Below the pieces are notes generated by a model. The model did not search any database. It saw only the letters and a program-made list of their open reading frames with translations, and was not told the DNA's origin. From Microbacterium terregens (GTDB lineage: Bacteria > Pseudomonadota > Alphaproteobacteria > Sphingomonadales > Sphingomonadaceae), in contig NZ_BSEX01000004.1 of assembly GCF_027922045.1 (NCBI RefSeq), forward strand, positions 358,444 through 422,443: a stretch of DNA of 64,000 nt. Direction: 5' to 3'. The position numbers and the translations under genes are program-made. Below, piece by piece: positions 27,445-35,577 of the stretch. Positions within the stretch are counted from its first letter, which is position 1. Every line of letters starts with the position of its first letter.

Positions 27445-27900
27445 TCAGAAGGGCTTCACGACCGCCAGGGCGACGATTACCGCCAGCAGCAGCGCCGGCA
27501 CTTCGTTGAGCATGCGCAGGCGCGAGGACGCGAGCGTGGGCCGCCCCGCCGCCAGCTTCTTGGTGTAGCCGACCGCCCAGCCGTGGTAGCCGGTCAGGAG
27601 CAGCACGAAGAGCAGCTTCGCGTGCAGCCAGCCCAGACCCGGCTGTCCGTCGAAAAGCCCGGCGTTGGCAGCAAGCGCCAGGCCCAGCAGCCATACCGCC
27701 ACCAGCGCCGGGGTCAGGATCATCGCCCGAAGCTTCGCCTCCCGGGCAACCCAGCGAGGCCGCTCGGCAGCGTCGTCGAGGCCCTCCTGGTGGTGCACCA
27801 GGTAGCGCGGCAGGATGAACAGGCCGGCCATCCAGAACACCATGAAGATGACGTGCGCGGCCTTCACCCAGAGGTAGGCGGCCCCGAGGAAGTTGGTCAT
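27445..27900 (-). CDS. hemJ: protoporphyrinogen IX oxidase HemJ-like membrane protein
   Basis: 151 aa with four hydrophobic helices. The first (LWVKAAHVIFMVFWMAGLFILPRYLVHH) carries the conserved His, and LGWLHAKLLFVLLLTGYHGW carries others typical of the HemJ/UPF0093 family. HemJ oxidises protoporphyrinogen IX in bacteria lacking HemG/HemY. It overlaps hemE by 4 bp (ATGA), which strengthens the haem-pathway role, and lies between hemE and rho as in other alphaproteobacteria. Confidence 0.92.
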   Translation of the reverse strand: MTNFLGAAYLWVKAAHVIFMVFWMAGLFILPRYLVHHQEGLDDAAERPRWVAREAKLRAMILTPALVAVWLLGLALAANAGLFDGQPGLGWLHAKLLFVLLLTGYHGWAVGYTKKLAAGRPTLASSRLRMLNEVPALLLAVIVALAVVKPF

Positions 27901-28937
27901 GCTTGGCTCCTGCGAACGCGTGCCACGAGCTGATCGACATGGGCGATCGGCGTATCCTGCTGGATGCCGTGGCCCAGGTTGAAGATGTGCGGGCGATCGG
28001 CGAAGGCGGCGAGGATCCGGTCGACCGCGCGGTCCAGCGTCTCGCCGCCCGCGATCAACGCGAGCGGGTCCAGGTTACCCTGCACCGGAAGATGGCGTGG
28101 CAAAGCGGCGTTGGCCCAGACCGGATCGACGGTTTCGTCCAACCCGATGGCATCGACGCCGGTGGCCTCGGCATAGGCGACCAGCTTGCCCCCGGCACCC
28201 TTCGGAAAGCCAATGATCGGCGTGTCGGGATGGCGTGTTTTGACCGCTTCGACGATGCGGGTCGTGGGGGCAATCACCCAGCGCTCGAACTGCTCGGGCG
28301 ACAGGCTTCCTGCCCAGCTGTCGAACAGCTGCACCGCATCGACCCCGGCCTCGATCTGCGCGGACAGATAGTCGACGGTCAGGCCGATGATCCGATCGAG
28401 CAGTGCCGTCATCAGCTCGGGATCGAGATAGGCTAATCGCCGCGCCTCCGCCTGCTCGCGGCTGCCCTGCCCTGCGATCATGTAGGTCGCGACCGTCCAC
28501 GGAGCTCCTGCAAAGCCAAGAAAGGTCACCGCGGGATCGAGCGCTGCCTTTACCCGCCGTACCGTCCCGTAGACCGGCTCCAGCCGCTCAGGTGCGGGTT
28601 GCAGGGACGAAAGGGTCGCCCGATCGACCTTGGGCGCCAATCGCGGCCCTTCCCCGGTTTCGAACCACAGATCCTGCCCGAGCGCGTTCGGCACCACCAG
28701 AATGTCGGAAAACAGGATCGAACCATCGAATCCGAAGCGACGCAGCGGCTGCAGAGTCACTTCCGCGGCTGCTTCGCTGTCGTTCACCAGGTCGAGGAAT
28801 CCGCCCTTTTCGGCACGCAGCGCCCGATATTCGGGGAGGTACCGTCCGGCCTGCCGCATGAGCCACAGCGGAGGAACGGCCTGGCGATTGCCGCGCAGGG
28901 TTTCGAACAGCGGCTTGGGCGTCGGAATCTGAGTCAG
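27897..28937 (-). CDS. hemE: uroporphyrinogen decarboxylase
   Basis: Converts uroporphyrinogen III to coproporphyrinogen III; 346 aa from the start chosen. PPLWLMRQAGRYLPEYRALR is the diagnostic N-terminal segment. FSDILVVPNALGQDLWFETGEGP, FAGAPWTVATYMI and FPKGAGGKL follow. No ATG or GTG exists near the conserved N-terminus. A CTG at 28935-28937, read as (M)TQIPTPKPLFETLRG and preceded by AGAGG seven bases upstream, is the best candidate. A TTG at 28965-28967 without a clear ribosome site is the alternative. The 5' end lies in the putative oriC, as hemE does in Caulobacter. Confidence 0.92.
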   Translation of the reverse strand: MTQIPTPKPLFETLRGNRQAVPPLWLMRQAGRYLPEYRALRAEKGGFLDLVNDSEAAAEVTLQPLRRFGFDGSILFSDILVVPNALGQDLWFETGEGPRLAPKVDRATLSSLQPAPERLEPVYGTVRRVKAALDPAVTFLGFAGAPWTVATYMIAGQGSREQAEARRLAYLDPELMTALLDRIIGLTVDYLSAQIEAGVDAVQLFDSWAGSLSPEQFERWVIAPTTRIVEAVKTRHPDTPIIGFPKGAGGKLVAYAEATGVDAIGLDETVDPVWANAALPRHLPVQGNLDPLALIAGGETLDRAVDRILAAFADRPHIFNLGHGIQQDTPIAHVDQLVARVRRSQA

Positions 28938-29241
28938 CGTCGTGCCTCTACAGAAAAGAAGATTCAAAGAATGAAGGAGGTGGAGGTTGTTGGCGTGGGG
29001 ATGCTGGGGTTTATGCCTCCGTCCCCAAATTGCCAACAGCTTGACGTGGGCAGACTCACGCAAGCCCTTAGATTCGGATTCACCTATCCACGTTATCCAC
29101 AGGCTGGGGACGGAACCGGCCGCTGTCGATGCGGCTGTGGACGAATCTGGGGGAATGTGGACGGATCGGGCGGCTTGGCCGCGTGTCCGGGTTGCGCTAG
29201 CGCTTATCCCCATGTTGTCCACAGCCTTGTCCCGCTGAGCC
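28938..29241. other. putative chromosomal replication origin (oriC)
   Basis: 304 bp non-coding stretch between divergent hemE and ppsR, the location of Caulobacter oriC. It has a perfect DnaA box TTATCCACA at 29093-29101. Near-matches are TTGTCCACA (29215-29223), TTATCCCCA (29204-29212) and, on the minus strand, TCGTCCACA (29136-29144) and CCGTCCACA (29156-29164). An A-rich tract at 28948-28976 could be the unwinding element. GANTC methylation sites are dense here. Genes on both sides point outward and parAB with parS lie within 24 kb. Confidence 0.85.
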
Positions 29242-30057
29242 ATGCGGCTGCACCTGCACCTCCTGTCGGACTCAACCGGCGAGACGCTCGAGAACATCGC
29301 AAAAGCGGCGCTGGCGCAGTTCGACGGGGTCGAGACGCTTCGGCACTTCTGGCCGATGGTCCGCAGCCAGACGCATCTCGAGCGAATCCTGCAGGAAATC
29401 GCCCACAATCCCGGGATCGTCCTGTTCACGCTGGTGAACGCCGAAATCCGCAAGACCCTGGAGGCGCGGTGCCGCGTCATGGGTTTGCCGGCGGTAGCGC
29501 CGCTCGATGGGGTCAGCCACGCGTTGTCCAGTCTGCTCGGGCAGGAGGCAAAGGCGCGTCCGGGGCGGCAGCACATCCTGGATGCGGCCTATTTTGCGCG
29601 CGTGGATGCGATTCAGTTCACCATCGCCCATGACGATGGCGTGCTGTGGGAGGAATGGGAGGAGGCCGACATCCTGCTGGCAGGCGTGTCGCGCTCCTCG
29701 AAGACGCCGACCTCCATCTATCTCGCCAATCGTGGCTACAAGACCGCGAACATTCCCATTGTCGTAGAATCGCCACCGCCGCCGGCGCTCTATTCGCTGA
29801 AGCATCCGATGATCGTGGGGCTCACCACCAGTGCGGATCGGCTGATCCAGATTCGGCGCAACCGATTGTTGTCGCTCAACCAGGCTGCGAACACCGACTA
29901 TGTCGAGCAGGATTCCGTCGCGCGCGAAATCGCGTTCGCCAGACGCATGTTCGCGGACAATGGGTGGCCGGTGATCGACGTTACCCGGCGTTCGATCGAG
30001 GAAACGGCCGCCGCGATCATCACCCTCTATCAGGAACGAAAGGTTGAGCGGCAATGA
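29242..30057 (+). CDS. ppsR: phosphoenolpyruvate synthase / PPDK regulatory protein (DUF299)
   Basis: 271 aa bifunctional ADP-dependent kinase / Pi-dependent pyrophosphorylase family that controls PEP synthase or pyruvate phosphate dikinase. LHLHLLSDSTGETLENIAKAAL at the N-terminus and ILLAGVSRSSKTPTSIYLANRGYKTANIPIV (P-loop-like) are diagnostic; RRSIEETAAAI ends it. Which dikinase it regulates is not visible here. First gene right of the putative oriC, overlapping maf by 4 bp. Confidence 0.92.
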   Translation: MRLHLHLLSDSTGETLENIAKAALAQFDGVETLRHFWPMVRSQTHLERILQEIAHNPGIVLFTLVNAEIRKTLEARCRVMGLPAVAPLDGVSHALSSLLGQEAKARPGRQHILDAAYFARVDAIQFTIAHDDGVLWEEWEEADILLAGVSRSSKTPTSIYLANRGYKTANIPIVVESPPPPALYSLKHPMIVGLTTSADRLIQIRRNRLLSLNQAANTDYVEQDSVAREIAFARRMFADNGWPVIDVTRRSIEETAAAIITLYQERKVERQ

Positions 30058-30662
30058 CGGACGCTCCACGCCTGGTGCTCGCATCGCAAAGCGCGTCGCG
30101 CCGGGCGATGCTTGCCGCCGCCGGGATCGCCCACGACGCCGTGGCCAATGGTCTGGACGAGGAGGCGGCCAAGGCGGCGCTTGCGGCCGAGGGATTCGGG
30201 GCGCGCGACTTCGCCGATGCCCTTGCCGAGCTGAAGGCGGTGCGGGCGGCGACCCGCGTTCACAATGGCCTGGTGCTCGGTGCGGACTCGGTCGTCGCGG
30301 CGCCCGATGGGGGTTTGCTCGACAAGCCTGCCGATCGGGACGACGCGGCCGCCCAGTTGCGGCGGCTCTCCGGCGCCCAGCATGATCTCTATAGCGCGGC
30401 GGTGATCGTCGAGGGCGGACGCCCGGTCTGGCGCCACGTCGGCCACGCGCGCCTGCACGTGCGAACTCTGAGCGACGCCTTCATCGAAGCGTATCTGGAC
30501 GCCGAGTGGCCGGCGATCTCGGGCTGCGTTGGCTGCTATCGAGTCGAGGGCATGGGCGCGCAGCTGTTCCATCGCATCGACGGGGATCATTGGACGATCC
30601 TGGGTCTGCCGCTGCTGCCGCTCGCCGCCTATCTGCGGGACAGAGGAGTCTTGTTGTCGTGA
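30054..30662 (+). CDS. maf: Maf-family nucleoside triphosphate pyrophosphatase
   Basis: 202 aa house-cleaning nucleotide hydrolase. LVLASQSASRRAMLAAAGI is the N-terminal Maf motif, followed by VLGADSVVAAPDGGLLDKPADRDDAAAQLRRLSG with the catalytic Asp region. A late YRVEGMGAQLF segment also fits the family. Overlaps ppsR (ATGA) and aroE (GTGA). Same order as in other alphaproteobacterial origin regions. Confidence 0.93.
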   Translation: MTDAPRLVLASQSASRRAMLAAAGIAHDAVANGLDEEAAKAALAAEGFGARDFADALAELKAVRAATRVHNGLVLGADSVVAAPDGGLLDKPADRDDAAAQLRRLSGAQHDLYSAAVIVEGGRPVWRHVGHARLHVRTLSDAFIEAYLDAEWPAISGCVGCYRVEGMGAQLFHRIDGDHWTILGLPLLPLAAYLRDRGVLLS

Positions 30663-31471
30663 CGCAACCCTATGCCGAGGTGATCGGGGACCCGATCACC
30701 CATTCCAAGTCGCCCCGCATCCACCGCTTCTGGCTCGACGCACTCGGCATGGACGGCGATTATCGCGCGACCCGCGTCGAAGCGGAGGGACTGGAGGCAT
30801 ATTTCGACGCGCGCCGTGCCGATCCCGCCTGGCGCGGCTGCAATATTACCCTGCCCCACAAGACTGCGGCGCTCGACCATGTCGAGGACCGGGGCGGCGT
30901 TCGCCAGTCGATCGGCGCGATCAACACGGTGTTTCGCGACGGAGACGGTCACCTCGTCGGCACCAATACCGACGCGGGTGGCTTTTACGCGCCCATCGCC
31001 GGGCTGCCGCTTGAAGGCGCCCCGGTATGCGTCGTCGGTGCAGGAGGTGCGGCGCGCGCGATCCTGTTCGCGCTGTCGAAGCTGAATGTCGGCCGCGTCA
31101 CGCTGCTCAACCGCAGCCCGCTCAAGGGCGCGGCCCTGCTCGCCAGCTTCGGCCTGAAGGGCGATGCGCTGCCGCTTTCGGCGCCGGTCCCCGCCGCCAA
31201 GCTGCTGGTGAACGCCAGTGCCCTGGGCATGACGGGACAGCCGCCGCTCGACCTCGATCTCGCGCCTCTGCCGGAAGACGCGGTGGTCTACGACATCGTC
31301 TATGCGCCCCTGGAGACGCCATTGCTCACCGCCGCGCACGCGCGCGGGCTGGAAACGGTCGACGGGCTGGAGATGCTGGTGGGCCAAGCGGCGCTCGCGT
31401 TCGAGATCCTGTTCGACGCCCAGCCCCCGCGCGACCGGGACGAGGAGCTGCGCGCGCTGCTGCTGGCATGA
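30659..31471 (+). CDS. aroE: shikimate dehydrogenase
   Basis: 270 aa enzyme reducing 3-dehydroshikimate in aromatic amino-acid synthesis. YAEVIGDPITHSKSPRIH and GCNITLPHKTAALDHV (with the catalytic Lys) form the substrate domain. VVGAGGAARAILFAL is the NADP loop, and NASALGMTGQPPLDLDLA and GLEMLVGQAALAFEI close the sequence. The start is GTG at 30659, overlapping the maf TGA; GAGGAG lies near 30643-30648. Confidence 0.94.
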   Translation: MTQPYAEVIGDPITHSKSPRIHRFWLDALGMDGDYRATRVEAEGLEAYFDARRADPAWRGCNITLPHKTAALDHVEDRGGVRQSIGAINTVFRDGDGHLVGTNTDAGGFYAPIAGLPLEGAPVCVVGAGGAARAILFALSKLNVGRVTLLNRSPLKGAALLASFGLKGDALPLSAPVPAAKLLVNASALGMTGQPPLDLDLAPLPEDAVVYDIVYAPLETPLLTAAHARGLETVDGLEMLVGQAALAFEILFDAQPPRDRDEELRALLLA

Positions 31472-32061
31472 TCCGCCTCGGCCTCACCGGCTCGATCGGC
31501 ATGGGCAAGTCGACCGTGGCGGCGATGTTTGCCGAGGCCGGTATTCCCGTGTTCGACGCCGATGCCGCCGTGCACCGGCTGCAGGGGCCGGCCGGGCGGC
31601 TGGTCGCGGCCATCGAGTCAGCGTTCCCCGACACGACCGGAGCGGAAGGCGTCGACCGCACGGCCCTGGGGGAAGCGGTCCTGGCTGACCCCGGGGCGCT
31701 CCGCCGGCTGGAGGCGATCGTCCACCCCGCGGTCGCCGATGAACGGGCCGCCTTTGTCCGCGATCATGGATCGGCGCCCATCCTGCTGTTCGATGTTCCC
31801 CTGCTCTACGAGACCGGGGGCGAAGCCTATGTCGACAAGGTGGCGGTGGTGAGCGCGAGCGCCGAGGTGCAGCGGCAGCGGGTGTTGGCGCGCCCCGGCA
31901 TGACGCCCGCGCGACTGGAGGCGATCCTCGCGCGCCAACTGCCTGATGCCGAGAAGCGCGCCCGCGCCGATTTCGTCATCCCGACGGATGTTCCGCTCGC
32001 CGAGACCCGGGCTGCGGTTCACCGCGTGATCGCTTGCCTGTCCGGTTCGTACGAGGAATAG
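31468..32061 (+). CDS. coaE: dephospho-CoA kinase
   Basis: 197 aa, last step of coenzyme A synthesis. The P-loop is LGLTGSIGMGKSTVAAMF at residues 4-21. VFDADAAVHRL and LLFDVPLLYETGGE are family motifs. ATGA overlap with aroE. Continues the ppsR-maf-aroE-coaE-dnaQ operon. Confidence 0.94.
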   Translation: MIRLGLTGSIGMGKSTVAAMFAEAGIPVFDADAAVHRLQGPAGRLVAAIESAFPDTTGAEGVDRTALGEAVLADPGALRRLEAIVHPAVADERAAFVRDHGSAPILLFDVPLLYETGGEAYVDKVAVVSASAEVQRQRVLARPGMTPARLEAILARQLPDAEKRARADFVIPTDVPLAETRAAVHRVIACLSGSYEE

Positions 32062-32068
32062 CGGTCGG

Positions 32069-32755
32069 ATGCGCGAGATCGTCTTCGATACCGAAACCAC
32101 GGGCCTCAGCTTCTCAGGCGGCGATCGGCTGGTCGAGATCGGCTGTGTCGAGCTGTTCAACCGGGTCGAGACCGGCCGGGTGTTCCACGCCTATTTCAAC
32201 CCCGGTCGCCCCATGCCTGCCGAGGCGCAGGCGGTGCACGGCCTCTCCGACGCCTTTCTTGCGGACAAGCCGGCGTTTCACGCGGGCGTGGACGCGCTGC
32301 TCGAGTTCCTGGGCGACAGCCCGCTGATCGCGCACAACGCCTCGTTCGATTTCGGCTTCCTCAATGGGGAACTCGGCCTCTGCAAACGCTCGGCGATCCT
32401 GATGGACCGCATGGTCGATACGCTGCTGATCGCGCGCAGCCGCCATCCCGGCGCCAAGCATACGCTCGACGCCCTGTGCGTCCGCTTCGGGATCGATCGC
32501 AGCCGCCGGGTGCTGCACGGCGCGCTTCTGGACGCCCAGCTTCTGGCGCAGGTCTATGTCGAGCTGATGGGAGGGCGCCAGATCGGGCTCGGGCTCGCTT
32601 CGGCCGCGCCGCAGGTGGAGGAAACCATCGTCGTTGCAGCGCCGAAGGTGCGTCCGCCACGGGTTTTCGCGGCGAGCGATGCGGAACTGGCGGCTCATGC
32701 AGCGTTTCTAGAGACGGTCAAACAGCCGTTGTGGCTTGCCGGGGCGGCTGGTTGA
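32069..32755 (+). CDS. dnaQ: DNA polymerase III epsilon subunit (3'-5' proofreading exonuclease)
   Basis: 228 aa DEDDh exonuclease. EIVFDTETTGLSFSGGDRLVEIGCVEL (Exo I, Asp and Glu), LIAHNASFDFGFLNGEL (Exo II) and HGALLDAQLLAQVYVELMGG (Exo III with His) are all intact. The C-terminal tail probably binds the polymerase alpha subunit. It is 7 bp behind coaE, so replication fidelity is tied to an origin-proximal operon. Confidence 0.94.
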   Translation: MREIVFDTETTGLSFSGGDRLVEIGCVELFNRVETGRVFHAYFNPGRPMPAEAQAVHGLSDAFLADKPAFHAGVDALLEFLGDSPLIAHNASFDFGFLNGELGLCKRSAILMDRMVDTLLIARSRHPGAKHTLDALCVRFGIDRSRRVLHGALLDAQLLAQVYVELMGGRQIGLGLASAAPQVEETIVVAAPKVRPPRVFAASDAELAAHAAFLETVKQPLWLAGAAG

Positions 32756-32802
32756 CGGGTCTGGGCACTGTGCCTAGGCCGGTTCAATAAGTGGAGAGAA
32801 GT

Positions 32803-33399
32803 ATGGACATCCGGGTTTCAGGGCACCAGGTCGACACGGGCGACGCGCTGAAGCAGCTGGTCCAGGAGCGCCTCCAGGGCATCGCCGACAAATATTTCGC
32901 GCGCGCGATCTCCGCGACGGCGACCTTCGGCAAGGGGCCCCACGACAACGGCTTCACCTGCGACATCGTCGCGCACGTCACCCAGGGTCTGGTGCTCAAG
33001 GGGCATAACTCGGGTCAGGATGCGCAGGGTGCCTTCGTCGGCGCCGCCGACAAGATCGAAAAGCAGCTGCGCCGCTACAGCCGCCGTCTGAAGGACCGCA
33101 ACGCGGTGGAGGCCACTGCCCTCGCCCAGGCGGGTGCCTATGACGACTTCGACAACGCCGGCTACACTGTCTTCGGCGGCAACCAGGCCGAGGAAGAGGC
33201 AGAGGCCGACGCACCGCTGATCATCGCCGAGACGCGTGTCGACGTGCCGGATGCCAGCGTTTCGGACGCGGTGATGATGCTCGACCTGCGCAACACCAAC
33301 GCGCTGCTGTTCAAGAACAGCGGCACCGGCGCGTTCAACATGGTCTATCGGCGCCATGACGGCACGATCGGCTGGGTCGAGCCCAACCGCGCGGCCTGA
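32803..33399 (+). CDS. hpf: ribosome hibernation promoting factor, long form
   Basis: 198 aa. The N-terminal RaiA/HPF domain (about 1-110: MDIRVSGHQVDTGDALKQLV, then KIEKQLRRYSRRLKDR) binds at the decoding centre. The C-terminal domain (VMMLDLRNTNALLFKNSGTGAFNMVYRRHDGTIGWVEP) drives 100S ribosome dimers in long-form HPF. The start at 32803 follows a GGAGAG sequence; the first in-frame ATG-like start upstream is less likely. Followed by ptsN, the same order as in many proteobacteria. Confidence 0.93.
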   Translation: MDIRVSGHQVDTGDALKQLVQERLQGIADKYFARAISATATFGKGPHDNGFTCDIVAHVTQGLVLKGHNSGQDAQGAFVGAADKIEKQLRRYSRRLKDRNAVEATALAQAGAYDDFDNAGYTVFGGNQAEEEAEADAPLIIAETRVDVPDASVSDAVMMLDLRNTNALLFKNSGTGAFNMVYRRHDGTIGWVEPNRAA

Positions 33400-33425
33400 G
33401 GGCTGCCGGAGATTCCAGTCGCCTG

Positions 33426-33890
33426 ATGATCGACTTCAGTGATCTCTTGACGCCCGATCGCGTGCTGGCCGGCGTGCTAGCCGCGAACCGGAAGGCGTTG
33501 TTCCAGCAGTTGGGCACGGTCGCAGCGACCGTGCCCGGCGTGGACCCGCGCGCGGCGTGTGATCTTCTGACGCATCGCGAGCGACTGGGATCGACCGGGT
33601 TCGGCAACGGTACTGCGACCCCCCATGCCCGCATCCAGGGTCTTGGCTCGGTAGTGGGCGTGTTCGTGCGGACGGCCAGGCCGATCGACTTCGCGGCCGT
33701 CGACGACCTGCCTGTCGACCTCGTCTTCGCGCTGTTCTCGCCCAGCGAAGGTGCCGAGCATCTGAAGGCGCTGGCGCGCGTGTCGCGGGCGCTGCGGGAC
33801 GCCGACTTCCGCGCGAAGCTGCGCGGCGCCGGCTCCTCCGACGCGCTGTACGCGCTGCTGACGGGAGTGGAGGCGCGTGACGCCGCCTGA
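33426..33890 (+). CDS. ptsN: PTS IIA-Ntr-type regulatory protein
   Basis: 154 aa EIIA-Ntr family. The phosphorylated His is H67 in GFGNGTATPHARI. FSPSEGAEHLKALARVSRALRD is another family stretch. It takes phosphate from PtsP/NPr and regulates potassium uptake and nitrogen-linked functions; no PTS sugar permease is present. Follows hpf by 26 bp, commonly co-transcribed. Its 3' end overlaps the next gene's GTG start. Confidence 0.92.
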   Translation: MIDFSDLLTPDRVLAGVLAANRKALFQQLGTVAATVPGVDPRAACDLLTHRERLGSTGFGNGTATPHARIQGLGSVVGVFVRTARPIDFAAVDDLPVDLVFALFSPSEGAEHLKALARVSRALRDADFRAKLRGAGSSDALYALLTGVEARDAA

Positions 33891-34338
33891 TCCGACCGGT
33901 GCGGAAGCCCATTTTCGTGCGCTTGAGTCGCTTTACGCGGCCGCGCCGATCAACCGGCTGTTCGAATCCCGCCTAGAGATTCCGGAGAGCGGCCTGGCTC
34001 GCATCCATTTCGAGATTCAGGAAACCCATTATCACGCCGCCGGCGCCGCGCACGGCACGAGCTATTTCAAGATGCTCGACGATGCGGCCTTCTATGCTGC
34101 GAACAGCCTGGTCACCGATCGCTTCCTGCTCACGACCGCGTTCAACCTGCTGCTCACCCGTCCCCTGCGCGCGGGGCCGGTAGTGGCCGAGGGACGCTGG
34201 ATCAGCGGCCAGCGTCGCGTGTTCGTTGCCGATGCCCGGCTGATCGGCCCTGATGGCGAGGAGGCGGCGCGGGGTACGGGCACCTTCATGCGCTCGCAGA
34301 TCCCGCTCGCGGGCCTGCCGGGCTATCGGGCCGCGTGA
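33877..34338 (+). CDS. PaaI-type hotdog-fold thioesterase
   Basis: 153 aa, single hotdog domain. HGTSYFKMLDDAAFYAANSLV matches the catalytic helix of PaaI/YigI-type acyl-CoA thioesterases, and LTTAFNLLLTRPLRAGPVVAEGRW the central strands. The substrate is unknown. Start GTG at 33877, within the last codons of ptsN. Overlaps the next gene by a GTGA. Confidence 0.85.
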   Translation: MTPPDPTGAEAHFRALESLYAAAPINRLFESRLEIPESGLARIHFEIQETHYHAAGAAHGTSYFKMLDDAAFYAANSLVTDRFLLTTAFNLLLTRPLRAGPVVAEGRWISGQRRVFVADARLIGPDGEEAARGTGTFMRSQIPLAGLPGYRAA

Positions 34339-34673
34339 GCGACCGTCTTCCGACCGCCCTTGCGGTCAACGCCCTGGTGCGGCTGGTCGACCAGGCGGGG
34401 GGAAGCGCGATGGTGCTGGCACGCGGCGACCGCGACTCGGGAATCGTGCTGCTTCTGGTCGAGCAGCGCGGCAGCCCCTCGCGACTGTTCGAGCGCGGCT
34501 ACGGCCCCGGCGGCCGTCGTGCGATCGTCCAGGTGGGCCCCCAGGACGGAGATCCAGGGGCGGTGATCGACTATTGGCAACGGCGTCGGCGCAGCGATCC
34601 TGACCTCTGGGTCGTCGAGGTGAATGTCGCAGATGCACAACGTCTCGCCGCTGAGACGATCTTCGCTGATTGA
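34335..34673 (+). CDS. DUF1491 family protein
   Basis: 112 aa; recognised by family-like elements LPTALAVNALVRLVDQAGGSAMVLARGD, FERGYGPGGRRA and DPDLWVVEVN. The function of DUF1491 is unknown. The start is GTG at 34335 overlapping the preceding TGA (GTGA), so it belongs to the hpf-ptsN-thioesterase operon. The following 152 bp to the SleB-type gene hold no feature I can name. Confidence 0.8.
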   Translation: MSDRLPTALAVNALVRLVDQAGGSAMVLARGDRDSGIVLLLVEQRGSPSRLFERGYGPGGRRAIVQVGPQDGDPGAVIDYWQRRRRSDPDLWVVEVNVADAQRLAAETIFAD

Positions 34674-34825
34674 CTCGATCTCCTGCCGCGGCGATGGGAG
34701 TTCCACTGTTTCGTGGCGTTGTGCCGCGCCGGGGTGCGATACCGGTCGGTGACGCAGTCGGGGGGAAAGCCCGGGCGATCGGCATGCCGATCGGTCGCGC
34801 ACCAACCGCATAGCAATGATGATCC

Positions 34826-35524
34826 ATGTCGTCCAAGAAGCGGACCGCGTGCACCGCGGCCCTCTATCTCTGTGTCGCGCTGCTGGGCGCGATCACCACT
34901 CCGGGTTTCGCGTTCGAAGCAGAACGTGCATCCGTCGAGACTGTTAACGTGGAGAGCGCGGCAAAGGTTCCCGCAGCCCCCGTTACCCAGCTGGCCACCG
35001 TCGCAACGACGGTCGCCCCCGCCGCTTCCCCGCTGAAGCCGCAGACCGTTACCTTCGCTGCCTCCACCCCGATCGTTCAGGCGGTGGGTACGGCCAGCGT
35101 CACCGCCACCTTTGGCTCGCTTGCTGCGGCGGTTGCCGCGCAGCCGTCGAATGTAGGCGAAGACGAGCAGATCAACTGCCTCGCCACCGGCATTTATTAT
35201 GAGGCGAAGGGTGAGCCGCTTTCCGGCCAGCTCGCCGTTGCCGAAGTCATCCTGAACCGCACCCAGTCGGGTCGCTTCCCGGACACTGCGTGCGGCGTGC
35301 TGAAGCAGCCGGGCCAGTTCTCGTTCGTGCGCGGCGGCAAGCTGCCCGAGCCGAACGCGGGCAGCAGCGCGTGGCGCACTGCGGTTGCCGTGGCGCATGT
35401 CGCAAAGCGCGCGCTCTGGGACAGCCCTGCTGACGGCGCGCTGTTCTTCCACGCCCGTCGCCTTGCGCCGCGCTGGGGCAAGGCCCGCGTGGCCTCTGTC
35501 GGCAATCACGTCTTCTACCGCTGA
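34826..35524 (+). CDS. cell wall hydrolase, SleB-type domain
   Basis: 232 aa exported protein. Residues 1-30 look like a signal peptide (AALYLCVALLGAITTPGFAFEA). A low-complexity Ala/Thr/Val region follows to about residue 110, then the hydrolase domain: INCLATGIYYEAKGEPLSGQLAVAEVILNR (with the catalytic Glu of YYEAKGE), CGVLKQPGQFSFV and ALFFHARRLAPRW. The fold cleaves peptidoglycan glycan strands. Not a spore gene here; such enzymes are common in alphaproteobacteria. Confidence 0.88.
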   Translation: MSSKKRTACTAALYLCVALLGAITTPGFAFEAERASVETVNVESAAKVPAAPVTQLATVATTVAPAASPLKPQTVTFAASTPIVQAVGTASVTATFGSLAAAVAAQPSNVGEDEQINCLATGIYYEAKGEPLSGQLAVAEVILNRTQSGRFPDTACGVLKQPGQFSFVRGGKLPEPNAGSSAWRTAVAVAHVAKRALWDSPADGALFFHARRLAPRWGKARVASVGNHVFYR

Positions 35525-35577
35525 TCGTCCCGGCGCGGGGCTTTCCCGCGTTCGTGAATTGTTCTAACAAGCGCGAC

